Source: an uncultured Alphaproteobacteria bacterium
Lineage (GTDB): Bacteria; Pseudomonadota; Alphaproteobacteria; RF32; CAG-239
NCBI GenBank assembly: GCA_944393215.1
Contig: CALXZL010000001.1
Span: forward strand, 137,718 to 201,717
Direction: 5' to 3'
DNA: 64,000 nucleotides
Shown piece after piece: positions 16,864-27,038 of this stretch; position 1 is the first letter of the stretch, and every line of letters starts with the position of its first letter. Below the pieces are notes generated by a model that was given only the letters and a program-made list of their open reading frames with translations, made no database searches and was not told the DNA's origin. The position numbers and the translations under genes are program-made.

Positions 16864-19146
16864 TTAAAGCACTTCTCTGCGTCCGACATGGTCGGCAGCT
16901 GAAATCACACCTTCTTCTTCCATACGTTCAATCAAGGAAGCAGACCGATTATAACCGATACGCAATTTACGTTGCAAATAAGAAATCGAGGCTTTTTTAT
17001 CATTACGGACAATTTCCACGGCTTGAGCATACAAATCTTCGTCACCGCCGTCACCGCCGCCCATACCGGTTTTATCAAACACTGCCACACCGGTTGAGCC
17101 TTTTTCATTGAGCTCTCCTTCGGTCACGCCTTCAACATATTCCGGCTCTTTTTGCGATTTTAAGAATTCAACCACTTTTTCAACTTCGCTGTCTTTAACA
17201 AAGCTTCCGTGAACACGCAAAGGTCTCTGCCCGGCAGGCATATAGAGCATATCACCCATACCCAAAAGCTGCTCGGCTCCTTGCTCACCCAAAATGGTGC
17301 GACTATCTATTTTTGAGGTCACTTGAAAGCTGATACGGGTTGGAAAGTTTGCCTTAATTGTACCGGTAATAACATCCACGGAAGGACGTTGGGTAGACAT
17401 AATCAGGTGCAACCCGGCGGCACGCGCCATTTGTGCCAAACGTTGAATGGCTGCTTCAACTTCCTTACCAGCCACCAGCATCAAATCTGCCATTTCATCC
17501 ACCACAATCACAATGTAGGGCAACGGCGTTAAGTCTAAATCTTGCTCTTCATAAATCGGCTGTCCGGTTTCTTTATCAAAACCGGTTTGCACGGTACGTG
17601 TAACTTTTTCACCGCTGGCTTGAAGCTCTTTGAGTTTTTGATTATAACCGACAATATTACGTACATTGAGTTTTGCCATGGCACGATATCTGTCTTCCAT
17701 TTCTCGAACCGCCCATTTCAAGCCAATCACGGCTTTGGCAGGATCGGTAATCACCGGTGTAAGCAAATGCGGAATACCGTTATACATGGAAAACTCAAGC
17801 ATTTTAGGATCAATCATAATGAGCTTGCACTCGTCGGGACGCATTCTGTAGAGAAGCGACAAAATCATAGAGTTCACACCCACCGATTTTCCGGAACCGG
17901 TAGTACCGGCAACCAGCAAGTGCGGCATTTTGGACAAGTCGGCATAAACATTACGCCCACCGATATCTTTACCCAAAACCACATTAAGAATATTTTTGGA
18001 TTCTTCAAAAGCCTTGTCTTCCAGAAGCTCACGCAACCATACGGTTTCGCGTTTGGCATTCGGCATTTCAATACCGATGGTATTAGAACCCGGAACCACG
18101 GCAATACGCACGGAAACAACCGACATAGAACGAGCAATATCATCTGCCAAACCAATCACACGCGCGGTTTTGGTCCCGGGAGCAGGTTCTAATTCATACA
18201 AAGTGACCACCGGACCGGGACGAACTTTAACGATTTTTCCGTTAACCCCAAATTCTTGCAAAACATTTTCCAAATCTCGGGCAATGGCTTCAAGCTCTTT
18301 TTCATTGACTTGTCCGGCATTTTTGTCTTTGACCATGGAAAGCAAATTAACACTTGGTTTTTTATAACCGTCATCAACTTCTTTAGCTTTGGCAATCGAC
18401 ATTTTGGTTGCCATTTTTTCTGCGGCGGAAGAACTGTTGGAAACTTTTGGTTCTTTACGTTCTTTAATCTTTTTGGGTTTGACCACACGTTGTTCATCAT
18501 CTTCTTTTTTCAACCGACGCCCGAAACTGAAAATTCCACGACAGCATTGCAACAAGAATTGCCCCGATTTTGCACAAATTTCACAAGCTTTTTTAAGCCC
18601 TGCCAACCAGTTTTTATAAGTAATCCCGACGGCAAAATCAAAAGCCAAAAAGGCTAAAACAAACAAAATTAACGCAAAAATATATTTTCCGTACGCATAA
18701 ACATAGATTGAGTTAAAAAGAGAGAGTAAATGTCGAGCAAAGAACACACCGACATTTCCGCCGATTTTACCCAAGCCCCAAGTCTGCGGAACCAAACTAA
18801 GCAAAACCGAAAAGCAAAAAACACCAAAACCAAACGCAAATATACGACTATAAGGATTAATAACTTCGCGCAAGCGCAACAGATGATACCCCCAAACCAA
18901 AGGAGCAATCAAAAACAACGGCAAAGCATAACCAAACCAAGATAACACAAAATCGGAACAAAGAGCTCCCAAACTGCCTAAAAGATTATGGACTTCGGAA
19001 GAAGCCGTATTATAAGAAGAGTCATGAGGATTAAAAAAGAAAATACTGACAATCATAAAAATAACGGAAAGCATCATAGCCAAACCTAAGATTCTTATTC
19101 CTGCTTTTGTCACAAAACTTTTTTCTTTTTTCTTCTTTTTAGCCAT
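16864..19146 (-). CDS. ftsK: DNA translocase FtsK
   Basis: Septum-bound DNA pump that clears the terminus and activates XerCD recombination. The 760-residue protein has about four membrane segments in the first 170 residues, a linker of about 100 residues, the FtsK alpha/beta motor with Walker A AGTTGSGKSVGVN and Walker B YIVIVVDEMADLM, then IQRLAQMARAAGLHLIMSTQRPS. A C-terminal winged-helix gamma domain (SISYLQRKLRIGYNRSASL) would read KOPS-like sequences. I place the start at MAKKKKKEK (19146); 9 more upstream residues are possible. xerD is also in this window. It follows the HIT-protein gene by about 30 bases. Confidence 0.96.
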   Translation of the reverse strand: MAKKKKKEKSFVTKAGIRILGLAMMLSVIFMIVSIFFFNPHDSSYNTASSEVHNLLGSLGALCSDFVLSWFGYALPLFLIAPLVWGYHLLRLREVINPYSRIFAFGFGVFCFSVLLSLVPQTWGLGKIGGNVGVFFARHLLSLFNSIYVYAYGKYIFALILFVLAFLAFDFAVGITYKNWLAGLKKACEICAKSGQFLLQCCRGIFSFGRRLKKEDDEQRVVKPKKIKERKEPKVSNSSSAAEKMATKMSIAKAKEVDDGYKKPSVNLLSMVKDKNAGQVNEKELEAIARDLENVLQEFGVNGKIVKVRPGPVVTLYELEPAPGTKTARVIGLADDIARSMSVVSVRIAVVPGSNTIGIEMPNAKRETVWLRELLEDKAFEESKNILNVVLGKDIGGRNVYADLSKMPHLLVAGTTGSGKSVGVNSMILSLLYRMRPDECKLIMIDPKMLEFSMYNGIPHLLTPVITDPAKAVIGLKWAVREMEDRYRAMAKLNVRNIVGYNQKLKELQASGEKVTRTVQTGFDKETGQPIYEEQDLDLTPLPYIVIVVDEMADLMLVAGKEVEAAIQRLAQMARAAGLHLIMSTQRPSVDVITGTIKANFPTRISFQVTSKIDSRTILGEQGAEQLLGMGDMLYMPAGQRPLRVHGSFVKDSEVEKVVEFLKSQKEPEYVEGVTEGELNEKGSTGVAVFDKTGMGGGDGGDEDLYAQAVEIVRNDKKASISYLQRKLRIGYNRSASLIERMEEEGVISAADHVGRREVL

Positions 19147-19176
19147 AAATAACAACACACGTAAAAATATCAACCA

Positions 19177-19635
19177 CTATTCAAAAGTACTATAATCAGG
19201 ATGATGCATCCCTTGCATATATTTAGGATCAGTCTGCTTAATCATGATTGCCTTTTTAATTTTTGCCGCCATGGCTGCTTCATCATCGGACGTATAGGGT
19301 TCGAAATGATTGTTCCATACGGTTCCGGGCCAATCCGGATCACCTTTTTTACGGCAAATAATGTGGATGTAAAGCTGTGGACAAAGATTATCAACCGTCG
19401 CAACATTTGTCTGATCATGAGGAAAATTTTCAACCAAAACCTCTTCACATAAATCAATTTCGCGCATAAGCTGCAATCTGTCTTCCATACAAAGTCCGAG
19501 CATATTCTTAACGTTAGCAACTTTAGGAACTAAAATTAACCAAGGATAAAGAGCATTATTCTCCAGCAAAACCTTACAAAGCTTTAAATCAATGACATGA
19601 GCTTTTTTTGCCAAATCGGGAACAAGTTCAAACAT
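19177..19635 (-). CDS. HIT-domain protein
   Basis: Histidine-triad superfamily protein of 152 residues, related to the alphaproteobacterial HIT group with a WPGPVW-type tail. The triad region reads QLYIHIICRKKGDPDWPGTVW: one of the family histidines (usual QLHVH) is Tyr here, so nucleotide hydrolase activity may be altered. The second His is kept. Family members cleave diadenosine polyphosphates or nucleoside phosphoramidates. It is first in a two-gene minus-strand unit with ftsK. The function is inferred from family only. Confidence 0.8.
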   Translation of the reverse strand: MFELVPDLAKKAHVIDLKLCKVLLENNALYPWLILVPKVANVKNMLGLCMEDRLQLMREIDLCEEVLVENFPHDQTNVATVDNLCPQLYIHIICRKKGDPDWPGTVWNNHFEPYTSDDEAAMAAKIKKAIMIKQTDPKYMQGMHHPDYSTFE

Positions 19636-19812
19636 TTTAACCTCTCATATTCAACTTGTTTTATCAATAATGGAAACTTTATAGCGCTAATAGATTAAAA
19701 TGTAATTAATAAGGAATAACGATTCAGGTTTATAAAAGGCTTTAAATGCTTGACTTTTTTATTCTATCAGATAAAGCTTTTTGTGATATATCAATAATAA
19801 GGAAAACTATGA

Positions 19813-20763
19813 ATGACTAAAGCTTTCGTATTTCCCGGACAAGGATCACAATTTGTCGGCATGGGAAAAGAACTGGCTGAAAATTTCAAATCGGCCAAAG
19901 AAGTTTTCGAAGAAGTCAATGAAGCATTAAATCAAGACTTATTCAAAATAATGGTAGAAGGTCCGGAAGCGGACTTAACCATGACCAGCAACGCCCAACC
20001 CGCCTTAATGGCAAACTCTATGGCAGTTGTCCGTGTTTTGGAAAAAGAATTCGGGATCAATCTTAAAGACAAAGCATCATTTGTTGCCGGACACTCTTTA
20101 GGAGAATATTCAGCAGCTTGCGCTGCCGGTGTATTTTCATTAACCGACACGGCAAAATTACTTCGTACTCGTGGTGATGCCATGCAAAAAGCCGTTCCGT
20201 TAGGAGTTGGCGGTATGGCAGCTGTTATCGGTTTAAGCTCAGAAAAAGTTCATGAATTGGCAGAAGCATGTGCCGATGCAAGCAATGTCTGCGTTTGCGC
20301 CAATGACAACTCGGATGGACAAATTGTCATATCCGGACACATGGGAGCCATTGATAAAGCCGTAGGCATCGCCGGACCTGAATTCGGAGCCAAACGTTGC
20401 TTAAAACTCCCCGTAAGTGCCCCCTTCCACAGCCCGTTAATGAAACCGGCAGCCGAAGTTATGGCAAAAGCCTTGCATGAAGTGGAAGCACACGATGCTA
20501 GTATTCCGTTGATTTCCAACGTGTTAGCCTCGGCAATTTCAAAAAAAGAAGAAATCATCCAACACTTAATTGAACAAGTAACCGGATCTGTCCGCTGGAG
20601 AGAAAGTGTTGCTTATATGAAGAATAACGGCGTTACCGATGTTATAGAACTCGGCGCCGGCAAAGTTTTGTCCGGTCTGGTAAAAAGATGCGACAAAGAA
20701 ATTAATGCAATTTCGGTTGGCTCCGCCGCTGAGATTGAAGAATTGGCTAAAAGTTTAATTTAA
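19813..20763 (+). CDS. fabD: Malonyl-CoA:ACP transacylase
   Basis: Moves the malonyl group from CoA to acyl carrier protein for fatty acid synthesis. The 316-residue protein begins TKAFVFPGQGSQFVGMG, has the nucleophile motif AGHSLGEYSAA near residue 92, SAPFHSPLMKPA with the catalytic His near residue 200, and VIELGAGKVLSGL near the end. An AAGGA sits about 10 bases upstream. In the 177 bases before the gene, TTGACT at 19750-19755 could be part of a promoter, but no good -10 follows. fabG starts 13 bases later; acpP and fabF, which often come next, are absent. Confidence 0.96.
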   Translation: MTKAFVFPGQGSQFVGMGKELAENFKSAKEVFEEVNEALNQDLFKIMVEGPEADLTMTSNAQPALMANSMAVVRVLEKEFGINLKDKASFVAGHSLGEYSAACAAGVFSLTDTAKLLRTRGDAMQKAVPLGVGGMAAVIGLSSEKVHELAEACADASNVCVCANDNSDGQIVISGHMGAIDKAVGIAGPEFGAKRCLKLPVSAPFHSPLMKPAAEVMAKALHEVEAHDASIPLISNVLASAISKKEEIIQHLIEQVTGSVRWRESVAYMKNNGVTDVIELGAGKVLSGLVKRCDKEINAISVGSAAEIEELAKSLI

Positions 20764-20776
20764 AAGGAAAATAAAC

Positions 20777-21514
20777 ATGTTTGAATTACACGATAAAGTA
20801 GCTTTGATTACCGGTGCTGCCGGTGGCTTGGGAGACAAAATTGCCCGTACTTTGCACAAACAAGGCGCCACATTGGCTTTGACCGATATGCGTGAAGAAC
20901 CTATGCTCAAGCTTAAAGAAGAATTGGGAGATCGCGTTGAAGTTTTCACGGCAAATTTGACCAATGCCGAAGATGTTAAAAACTTGGTTTCTAACGTTGA
21001 AGCAAAATTAGGTCGCATTGACATTTTGGTAAACAATGCCGGCTTAACCAGAGACAATTTATTCATGCGCATGAGCGATGAAGATTGGCAATTAGTCTTG
21101 GACGTTAACCTTTCTGCCGGTTTCAAATTGGCAAAAGCAGCCGTTCGCGGTATGATGAAACGTCGTTTTGGCCGCATCATTGGTATTGCATCTGTTGTTG
21201 GTGTAACCGGAAACGCCGGTCAAGCCAACTACTCTGCATCCAAAGCCGGTATGATTGCCATGAACAAATGCTTGGCTCAAGAAGTCGGTTCTCGCGGCAT
21301 TACCGTAAACTCTATTGCGCCGGGCTTTATCCGCACACCGATGACCGATGTTTTGCCGGATGACGTCAAAGCTGCTTTGCTTGCCAAAATTCCGGAAGGC
21401 AAACTCGGTGAAGCTCAAGATATTGCTAACGTTGTTGCCTTCTTGGCATCTGATGAAGCTCAATACATCACCGGTCAAACCATCAACATCAACGGTGGTA
21501 TGGCAATGATCTAA
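20777..21514 (+). CDS. fabG: 3-oxoacyl-ACP reductase
   Basis: NADPH-dependent reduction of 3-oxoacyl-ACP in fatty acid elongation. The 245-residue short-chain dehydrogenase has the cofactor loop ITGAAGGLG (TGxxxGxG), NNAG at about residue 90, catalytic Ser in IASVVG, YSASKAG with the catalytic Tyr and Lys, and PGFIRTPMTD. It lies 13 bases after fabD with AAGGAAA upstream. A strong terminator directly follows, so the fabDG unit ends here. Confidence 0.95.
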   Translation: MFELHDKVALITGAAGGLGDKIARTLHKQGATLALTDMREEPMLKLKEELGDRVEVFTANLTNAEDVKNLVSNVEAKLGRIDILVNNAGLTRDNLFMRMSDEDWQLVLDVNLSAGFKLAKAAVRGMMKRRFGRIIGIASVVGVTGNAGQANYSASKAGMIAMNKCLAQEVGSRGITVNSIAPGFIRTPMTDVLPDDVKAALLAKIPEGKLGEAQDIANVVAFLASDEAQYITGQTININGGMAMI

Positions 21515-21531
21515 GGTTCAAGACCTCATAC

Positions 21532-21570
21532 AAAAAAGCACTTGCTCCTTTTCGAACAAGTGCTTTTTTT
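21532..21570. terminator. Bidirectional terminator after fabG
   Basis: A 13-bp stem AAAAAAGCACTTG / CAAGTGCTTTTTT with a loop of about 12 bases. It lies between fabG and the convergent gene at 21569, whose stop codon overlaps the T run. Confidence 0.92.
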
Positions 21571-22033
21571 AAGAAAAATTAAAAATCAATTCTTTATCAG
21601 AACCAATCCCTGCGGATAAAACCTTTTCTTCACCATCTTTAAGCACCGCTGCCTGAAAATGAGTATCATCAAGCTTTGTGCCTGATTTGCAGATAAAGAT
21701 CTTATCCTGACAGACGAGCAATTTTTTTGCAGAATAAAAGTCCGGCAAATCAATTAAGACCAAAAAACCGTTAGCTTTATCACCAAAAACAGAATGCAAA
21801 AACTCACCTTCCAAATAAATATGCCGCCAAGAAAACCCTTTTTTCTCAAACACCCAAACGTGTTCATCTTCATCTGCAATCAAAAGAAAATCTTTTGACG
21901 TCGCAATCAATTCGGAAGACAAAGACAACCTTGCAAAGATTTTAAAACAATCCTCTCTCACATCAAAAGCACGCCAATACTTTTTTCCATTTAAACAAAT
22001 TGTTTGAATTGGATTTATTTCTTGAATTTCCAT
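21569..22033 (-). CDS. Uncharacterised 154-residue protein
   Basis: Not recognised. The sequence alternates hydrophobic and polar residues with repeated short strands (KDFLLIADEDEHVWVFEKK, GFLVLIDLP, KLLVCQDKIFIC), suggesting an all-beta, perhaps propeller-like fold. It has no signal peptide or membrane segment, so it is probably cytoplasmic. It is a single gene on the minus strand, followed by the shared terminator, and may share a transcript with the acetyltransferase gene 72 bases upstream. Confidence 0.7.
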   Translation of the reverse strand: MEIQEINPIQTICLNGKKYWRAFDVREDCFKIFARLSLSSELIATSKDFLLIADEDEHVWVFEKKGFSWRHIYLEGEFLHSVFGDKANGFLVLIDLPDFYSAKKLLVCQDKIFICKSGTKLDDTHFQAAVLKDGEEKVLSAGIGSDKELIFNFS

Positions 22034-22105
22034 AAATAAAAAATTTAATAATTAAACATAATTGAACAATCACTCTTGTTAAAATATACAAAAAGAAAAA
22101 AGGTG

Positions 22106-22606
22106 TCAAAAATTATTTAGAAAAAAACAATCTTCTAACAAAACAAAACCTTCATCTTCTTGTGTTTTTGCATATTCGAGCTTAAGGATTCCGCCGCAAT
22201 GGATATAAAATTTTTCGGCTTTATCATTACCGTTAAGAGCAAATAAATAAAAAGTCTCACCCACTTCTTGAGCAAATTTTTTAAGAAGAGCTGAACCATA
22301 ACCCCGATTCTGTTCAGATTCTGCAATATATAAAGCATATAGTTCAAAATTAAGAGGAATTCTCTCATCTCTTCCTACGCCGCCCCAAGCAAAACCAACC
22401 ACGATTCCTTGCTCATTTTCTGCGACCAAAACAATATTTTTTTTATCAAGAAGACGATTCTGCCAGCGGTCTACCTTTTCTTGAGAAAATAATTTTTTTT
22501 GCAAAATACGCTGCGGGATTAAATTAACATAAGTTGTTTGCCAAGATTCACAATGAATCCGAGCAATAGAAACAGCATCAAAAAGCTCTGCATAACGTAT
22601 TTTCAT
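22106..22606 (-). CDS. GNAT-family N-acetyltransferase
   Basis: The 166-residue protein has the GNAT layout: N-terminal IRYAELFDAVSIARIHCESW, the strand VLVAENEQGIVVGFAWGG, and the acetyl-CoA loop ELYALYIAESEQNRGYGSAL (usual Q/R-x-x-G-x-G/A near residues 100-115). The substrate is unknown. Start at 22606 is chosen because AGGAA lies 6-7 bases upstream; a start 30 bases earlier lacks a site. It is divergent from lptF. Confidence 0.88.
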   Translation of the reverse strand: MKIRYAELFDAVSIARIHCESWQTTYVNLIPQRILQKKLFSQEKVDRWQNRLLDKKNIVLVAENEQGIVVGFAWGGVGRDERIPLNFELYALYIAESEQNRGYGSALLKKFAQEVGETFYLFALNGNDKAEKFYIHCGGILKLEYAKTQEDEGFVLLEDCFFLNNF

Positions 22607-22705
22607 GATTGATTCCTCAAAAAAATATTGATTCATTTATAAATAAAGGTATGTTACTAACCATATATGCATAAAATGGTATAAAAAAGATAAAAAAACC
22701 GCGGC

Positions 22706-23839
22706 ATGAAAAAACTGGACCGTTACATAATCAGACAAATACTTGTGGGCTTTTTGCTGGTAACTTTTTCCTTAATGTCCATCATTTGGCTGACACAATC
22801 TTTGCGCTTTGTTGATTTAATTACCAACAACGGCATAGCTATTAGTGTCTTTGCAGAATTAACATCTTTACTGATGCCGAGAATATTTACGGTATTAGCG
22901 CCCGTTTCGGTTTTTGCGGCAGTATTATTTGTATACAACCGCATGCTTTCGGACCGAGAGTTGGTTGTCATGAAATCAGCAGGCATCAGTCCGTTACAAT
23001 GTGCGGTTCCGGCAATTATCTTTGGTTTATTCATGTCTTTTTTCAACATCTTTGTATACAACTGGGGAATTCCTTGGTCAGAAAGACAATTCAGCGAATT
23101 GCAGTGGAAGGTAAAAAATGATGTTTCGCATTTAATGTTGAGAGAAGGAGAATTTACACGTTTACAAAACGGGTTAACCGTATTCATAACAACCCATGAA
23201 AAAGACGGCTCGGTTACAGGCATTATGGTCAATGATGAAAGAACGCCGGGATCAAGAGTAACAATTTCAGCAGAAAAGGGAAGAATAATTTATACGGAAA
23301 AAGGTCCGAAAATAATTATGGTCAACGGAGCCCGACAAGAAATAAACAAAAAAAACAATCAATTTACGTCTGTATCCTTCGCCCGATATTCAGTTGATTT
23401 TGGTATACAAGAAAAATCCCGAAAAAAAGAAGCCGGCGTCCGAGAAAGAGACTTGCAAGAATTGTTAAATGCGCACAACAATCCCAATTTGGAAGAAAAG
23501 GAAGCCAACCGCTTTTTTGTTGAAGGAAATCGCCGCTTATTAAACCCGTTTTTCAATCTACTTTTTGCCGTCTTGGCTTGTACGGGACTCCTTTGCGGGA
23601 ATTTCAATCGTCGTGGTCAAACCAAAATAATATCAATATCCGTAACGCTGATGATTGTTATTTTGGCACTGGATTTATCATTAACCAACATAGCAGTAAA
23701 CAATTTAGCATTATTATCTTTAATTTATGCCAATTTATTAATTCCTTTAGTAGCATGTTTTTATCTATTGCTTTTTTATAATCCGACGATGTTCAATCGT
23801 AAAAAAAATGTTCCTAATGAGGTAAAAAAATATGCATAA
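22706..23839 (+). CDS. lptF: LPS export permease LptF
   Basis: Inner-membrane subunit of the LptB2FG transporter, which extracts lipopolysaccharide and passes it to LptC. The 377-residue YjgP/YjgQ family protein has an N-terminal amphipathic and membrane region (LDRYIIRQILVGFLLV), three N-terminal membrane segments, a periplasmic beta-jellyroll domain of about residues 130-265, and three C-terminal membrane segments. I call it LptF from its place before lptD and surA and its sequence style; lptG is 12 kb away on the other strand. It overlaps lptD by 8 bases. Confidence 0.88.
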   Translation: MKKLDRYIIRQILVGFLLVTFSLMSIIWLTQSLRFVDLITNNGIAISVFAELTSLLMPRIFTVLAPVSVFAAVLFVYNRMLSDRELVVMKSAGISPLQCAVPAIIFGLFMSFFNIFVYNWGIPWSERQFSELQWKVKNDVSHLMLREGEFTRLQNGLTVFITTHEKDGSVTGIMVNDERTPGSRVTISAEKGRIIYTEKGPKIIMVNGARQEINKKNNQFTSVSFARYSVDFGIQEKSRKKEAGVRERDLQELLNAHNNPNLEEKEANRFFVEGNRRLLNPFFNLLFAVLACTGLLCGNFNRRGQTKIISISVTLMIVILALDLSLTNIAVNNLALLSLIYANLLIPLVACFYLLLFYNPTMFNRKKNVPNEVKKYA

Positions 23840-26102
23840 ACTTCATTTAGGAAAAAATATTTTAATCTTAAGCTTTTTGTTATATGGCATCAGAGCAGAA
23901 GCGCAAGAAATTGTCTATAATACAACGGATGCCGGTGTTGTTTTAAAAGATTCGGAAGTAAAACAACTCCCCCAAGCTAAAATAGATCCGTTAAACATAA
24001 CGGAAGCTGCGGACATAATTTCTCCCCGAGTAGAAGAGGAAGAGCAAGACATATATTTCAGTGCCGACGAAATACAAAATGACCAAAGACTAGAAACAAT
24101 CACGGCAACGGGAGACGTAAACATCGTCCGCGACAATTTAACGGTAAAAGCAGATAAAATAATATATAATCAAAAAGATGATATTGTTACGGCAGTCGGC
24201 AATGTTGTTTTGCTTAATGAAGACGGGACGGTTGTTTTTTCAGACTATGTTGTTCTTTCGGATAAAATGCAAGCCGGAGAAATGGATAACATCAAAATCA
24301 TAATGAAAGACAGAAGTCAAATTGCCGCCACTAAAATAACAAAATTTGTTAATGATGACAAAGAAATGGAAAATGCCGTTTATTCTCCGTGTGATGTCTG
24401 CACGGGAAAAAATCCGTTATGGCAGTTAAAGGCGAGAAAGATCATCCATGATGCGGAAAACAAAGATGTATATTACAATCATGCCTTTTTAGAGGTTAAA
24501 GGAGTTCCGGTATTTTATACGCCGTTTTTGTCACATCCGGATCCGAGTGTAAAAAGGCGTTCTGGATTTCTAATTCCGAACATTGTCAGCAGTTCTTACC
24601 TTGGAGCGGCAGTTCAACCCAAATACTTCTGGAATATATCCGATCATGAAGACCTGTTTTTTGATCCGATTTTTTCTACCGATAAAGGTTTAATATTAAG
24701 TGGAAAATACAATAAATATGTCTATCGCGGAGAATTAAGCGCGGAAGGCAGCTTCATGAAGGACGATGACAAAGACAAAACCAGAGGAAATATTTTTGCC
24801 ACGGGAAGATATGAGGTAAATGATTATTGGGTAGCCGATTTGGATGTAAACTATGCCTCCGACCGAACATACCTGAAAGATATGTCTCTTGATAAACAAG
24901 ACGATGCGTGGTTAACCTCAAGCCTCAAAATGCAAGGATTTGACAACCGAAATTATGCTGCCATAGAAAGCTACTATTATCAACTTTTAAGTTATGATAT
25001 GAAGGAATATGATGAACCGGTTGTTTTGCCATTAATGGAATATGAAAACATCAGTGATGTCGGACCATACGGAGCATATACCAAGACCAATTTAAACTTT
25101 GCTTCAATTTATAGAGAGGAAGAAACAAATACCCAAAGATTTTCCATGATAAATTCCTGGGTATTACCCTACACCTCACCATATGGAGAAAAATATCGTA
25201 TGGTTGCCTCGGTAAAATCGGACTTATACTATGTTGATAATTATCTCAATCCGGCAGGAGAAGAGTTTACGGGAGGAGTAGCGAGAGTGTTCCCGCAATT
25301 AGGCTTAGAGTGGAAATTACCCTTTATCCGTGCCAGTGAAACATCACGTCAAATTCTAGAACCGACGATAGTCGCCGTATTAGCCCCAAATGACAGTAAC
25401 AAAACAGATAAAATTCCCAATGAAGACAGCCAAGATTTTGAACTAGATGACTCAAATGTTCTAGACATTGATCGATACGCCGGATACGACAGAAATGATA
25501 CCGGTAGCCGTATCAGCTACGGTTTCAACTGGAGCTCTTATGGAGACATCACCGGCAGAACCTCTGCCTTTTTAGCACAAAGCTACTATTTTGAAAAAAA
25601 TGAATCAATCAACGACACCGTATCTTATGACCTCGGAGAAAAAAGCGGACATTTAAGTGATTACGTCGGAAGAATATACGCCAGTCCGACCGACTATTTT
25701 GATTTAAATTATCGTTTCAGAATAGACAAAGATGACTACGATTTAACATACAGCGAATTATCAACAACAATCGGTCCTAAAATTTTAAATGCCTACATAT
25801 CATATATCTATTTACAAGATAACAAATCATCATCTTTAATAGAGAATAGCGAAAGAAAAGAGCTATACACGGCATTAAGGAGTAAATTAACCAAAGATTG
25901 GAGCATCAGCATATACAATCGCCAAGATTTAACCGATGGCGGAGATTCTTTGGAATACGGCGGAGATTTAATCTACGAAGATGAGTGTACGGCGCTTATC
26001 ATATATATGAGAAAAGATAATTCGAGTGATCCTGATTATGAAGGAGATTATGAAGTCGGAGTAAACTTCCTATTAAAAACCCTTGGCGGAACGAGCAAAT
26101 AA
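23832..26102 (+). CDS. lptD: LPS assembly outer-membrane protein LptD
   Basis: Beta-barrel that inserts lipopolysaccharide into the outer leaflet together with LptE. It has a signal peptide (about residues 1-24), an OstA/LptA-like N-terminal domain (DIYFSADEIQNDQRLETITA, GDVNIVRDNLTVKADKI), then a long barrel with alternating aromatic strands. A Cys pair, CDVC, is at residues 187 and 190, and one Cys lies near the C-terminus (DECTALIIY), so a disulfide between plug and barrel is possible, though the pattern differs from E. coli. The 756-residue length is normal. GAGG lies 8 bases before the start. The gene is followed by surA, the chaperone for its folding. Confidence 0.93.
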   Translation: MHKLHLGKNILILSFLLYGIRAEAQEIVYNTTDAGVVLKDSEVKQLPQAKIDPLNITEAADIISPRVEEEEQDIYFSADEIQNDQRLETITATGDVNIVRDNLTVKADKIIYNQKDDIVTAVGNVVLLNEDGTVVFSDYVVLSDKMQAGEMDNIKIIMKDRSQIAATKITKFVNDDKEMENAVYSPCDVCTGKNPLWQLKARKIIHDAENKDVYYNHAFLEVKGVPVFYTPFLSHPDPSVKRRSGFLIPNIVSSSYLGAAVQPKYFWNISDHEDLFFDPIFSTDKGLILSGKYNKYVYRGELSAEGSFMKDDDKDKTRGNIFATGRYEVNDYWVADLDVNYASDRTYLKDMSLDKQDDAWLTSSLKMQGFDNRNYAAIESYYYQLLSYDMKEYDEPVVLPLMEYENISDVGPYGAYTKTNLNFASIYREEETNTQRFSMINSWVLPYTSPYGEKYRMVASVKSDLYYVDNYLNPAGEEFTGGVARVFPQLGLEWKLPFIRASETSRQILEPTIVAVLAPNDSNKTDKIPNEDSQDFELDDSNVLDIDRYAGYDRNDTGSRISYGFNWSSYGDITGRTSAFLAQSYYFEKNESINDTVSYDLGEKSGHLSDYVGRIYASPTDYFDLNYRFRIDKDDYDLTYSELSTTIGPKILNAYISYIYLQDNKSSSLIENSERKELYTALRSKLTKDWSISIYNRQDLTDGGDSLEYGGDLIYEDECTALIIYMRKDNSSDPDYEGDYEVGVNFLLKTLGGTSK

Positions 26103-26116
26103 AAGAGGAGGAATAA

Positions 26117-27037
26117 ATGAAAAAATTTTTCGGAATATTAGCCTTAAGCTTAACGATAATAAACACACAAGCGGAAGCAAAAAATTCGGTAAAAATAGCG
26201 GCATTGGTAAATGGAGAAATAATCTCCAATCAAGATGTGCAAAACCGAATTAATTCCTTCTTAATGACCACGCAAATTCCCCTCAACCCGCAAACCAAAG
26301 GTATGATTATACAAAAAGTAATACACTCTGCCGTAGATGAAAAAATAAAATTACAAGCCGCCGAGAAAGACGGAATAAAAATAACGGAACAAGATATAGA
26401 TGCCGCCATTACCAATTTTGAAAAAAGCAATAAGATTCCGAGCGGAGAATTAAAAAACATATTAAAAAATGCCAAAGTAACGGAAAAAAGCTTTCGAGAA
26501 CAAATGAAAGCCGATTTGGCATGGGTTCGTTTTTTAAGAAATAAATTACGTTTAGAAGGAAATATCACTCAAAGTGAAATAGAAAAAGCCTTAAAAGAAG
26601 CAAAAGAAGATTTAAACACACCGAAATATCAAATTTCAGAAATTTTCATAAAAAAAGAAAACGCCAAAGATATTCAAGATTTAGTCAAAAACTTAAGACA
26701 AGATCCGAGATTTGAGCTTTATGCCATGAAATTTTCTGATAGTCCGAGCGCAGCCAAAGGCGGAAATTTAGGCTGGGTTAATCAAGGCAAACTCCCCGAA
26801 AAGCTGGAAGAAACGGTTTTAGGGCTAAAAAACGGAGAAATAAGTGATGCCGTACTGCTTAACGACGGTTATTACATAATAAAATTGAACCAAACTTTTA
26901 ATCCTAAAAAAGATAAACCCAGTATGCCGACAGAAGAAGAAATAAAAAACTATTTAACCAATCAAAGAATGGAAACTTTGGCTCAAAAATACCTACAAGA
27001 CTTAAGACAGCAAGCCGTCATAGAAATAAGAAATTAA
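26117..27037 (+). CDS. surA: SurA-like periplasmic chaperone with one parvulin domain
   Basis: Periplasmic chaperone/peptidyl-prolyl isomerase for outer-membrane proteins. The 306-residue protein has a signal peptide (MKKFFGILALSLTIINTQA), a SurA N-terminal helical domain starting AALVNGEIISNQDVQNRI, and one parvulin domain with FSDSPSAAKGGNLGWVNQGK and DGYYIIKL. E. coli SurA has two parvulin domains; a single one is common in Alphaproteobacteria. A clear GGAGGA precedes the start. It sits between lptD and rsmA; pdxA, which often lies between surA and rsmA, is missing. Confidence 0.9.
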   Translation: MKKFFGILALSLTIINTQAEAKNSVKIAALVNGEIISNQDVQNRINSFLMTTQIPLNPQTKGMIIQKVIHSAVDEKIKLQAAEKDGIKITEQDIDAAITNFEKSNKIPSGELKNILKNAKVTEKSFREQMKADLAWVRFLRNKLRLEGNITQSEIEKALKEAKEDLNTPKYQISEIFIKKENAKDIQDLVKNLRQDPRFELYAMKFSDSPSAAKGGNLGWVNQGKLPEKLEETVLGLKNGEISDAVLLNDGYYIIKLNQTFNPKKDKPSMPTEEEIKNYLTNQRMETLAQKYLQDLRQQAVIEIRN

Positions 27038-27038
27038 T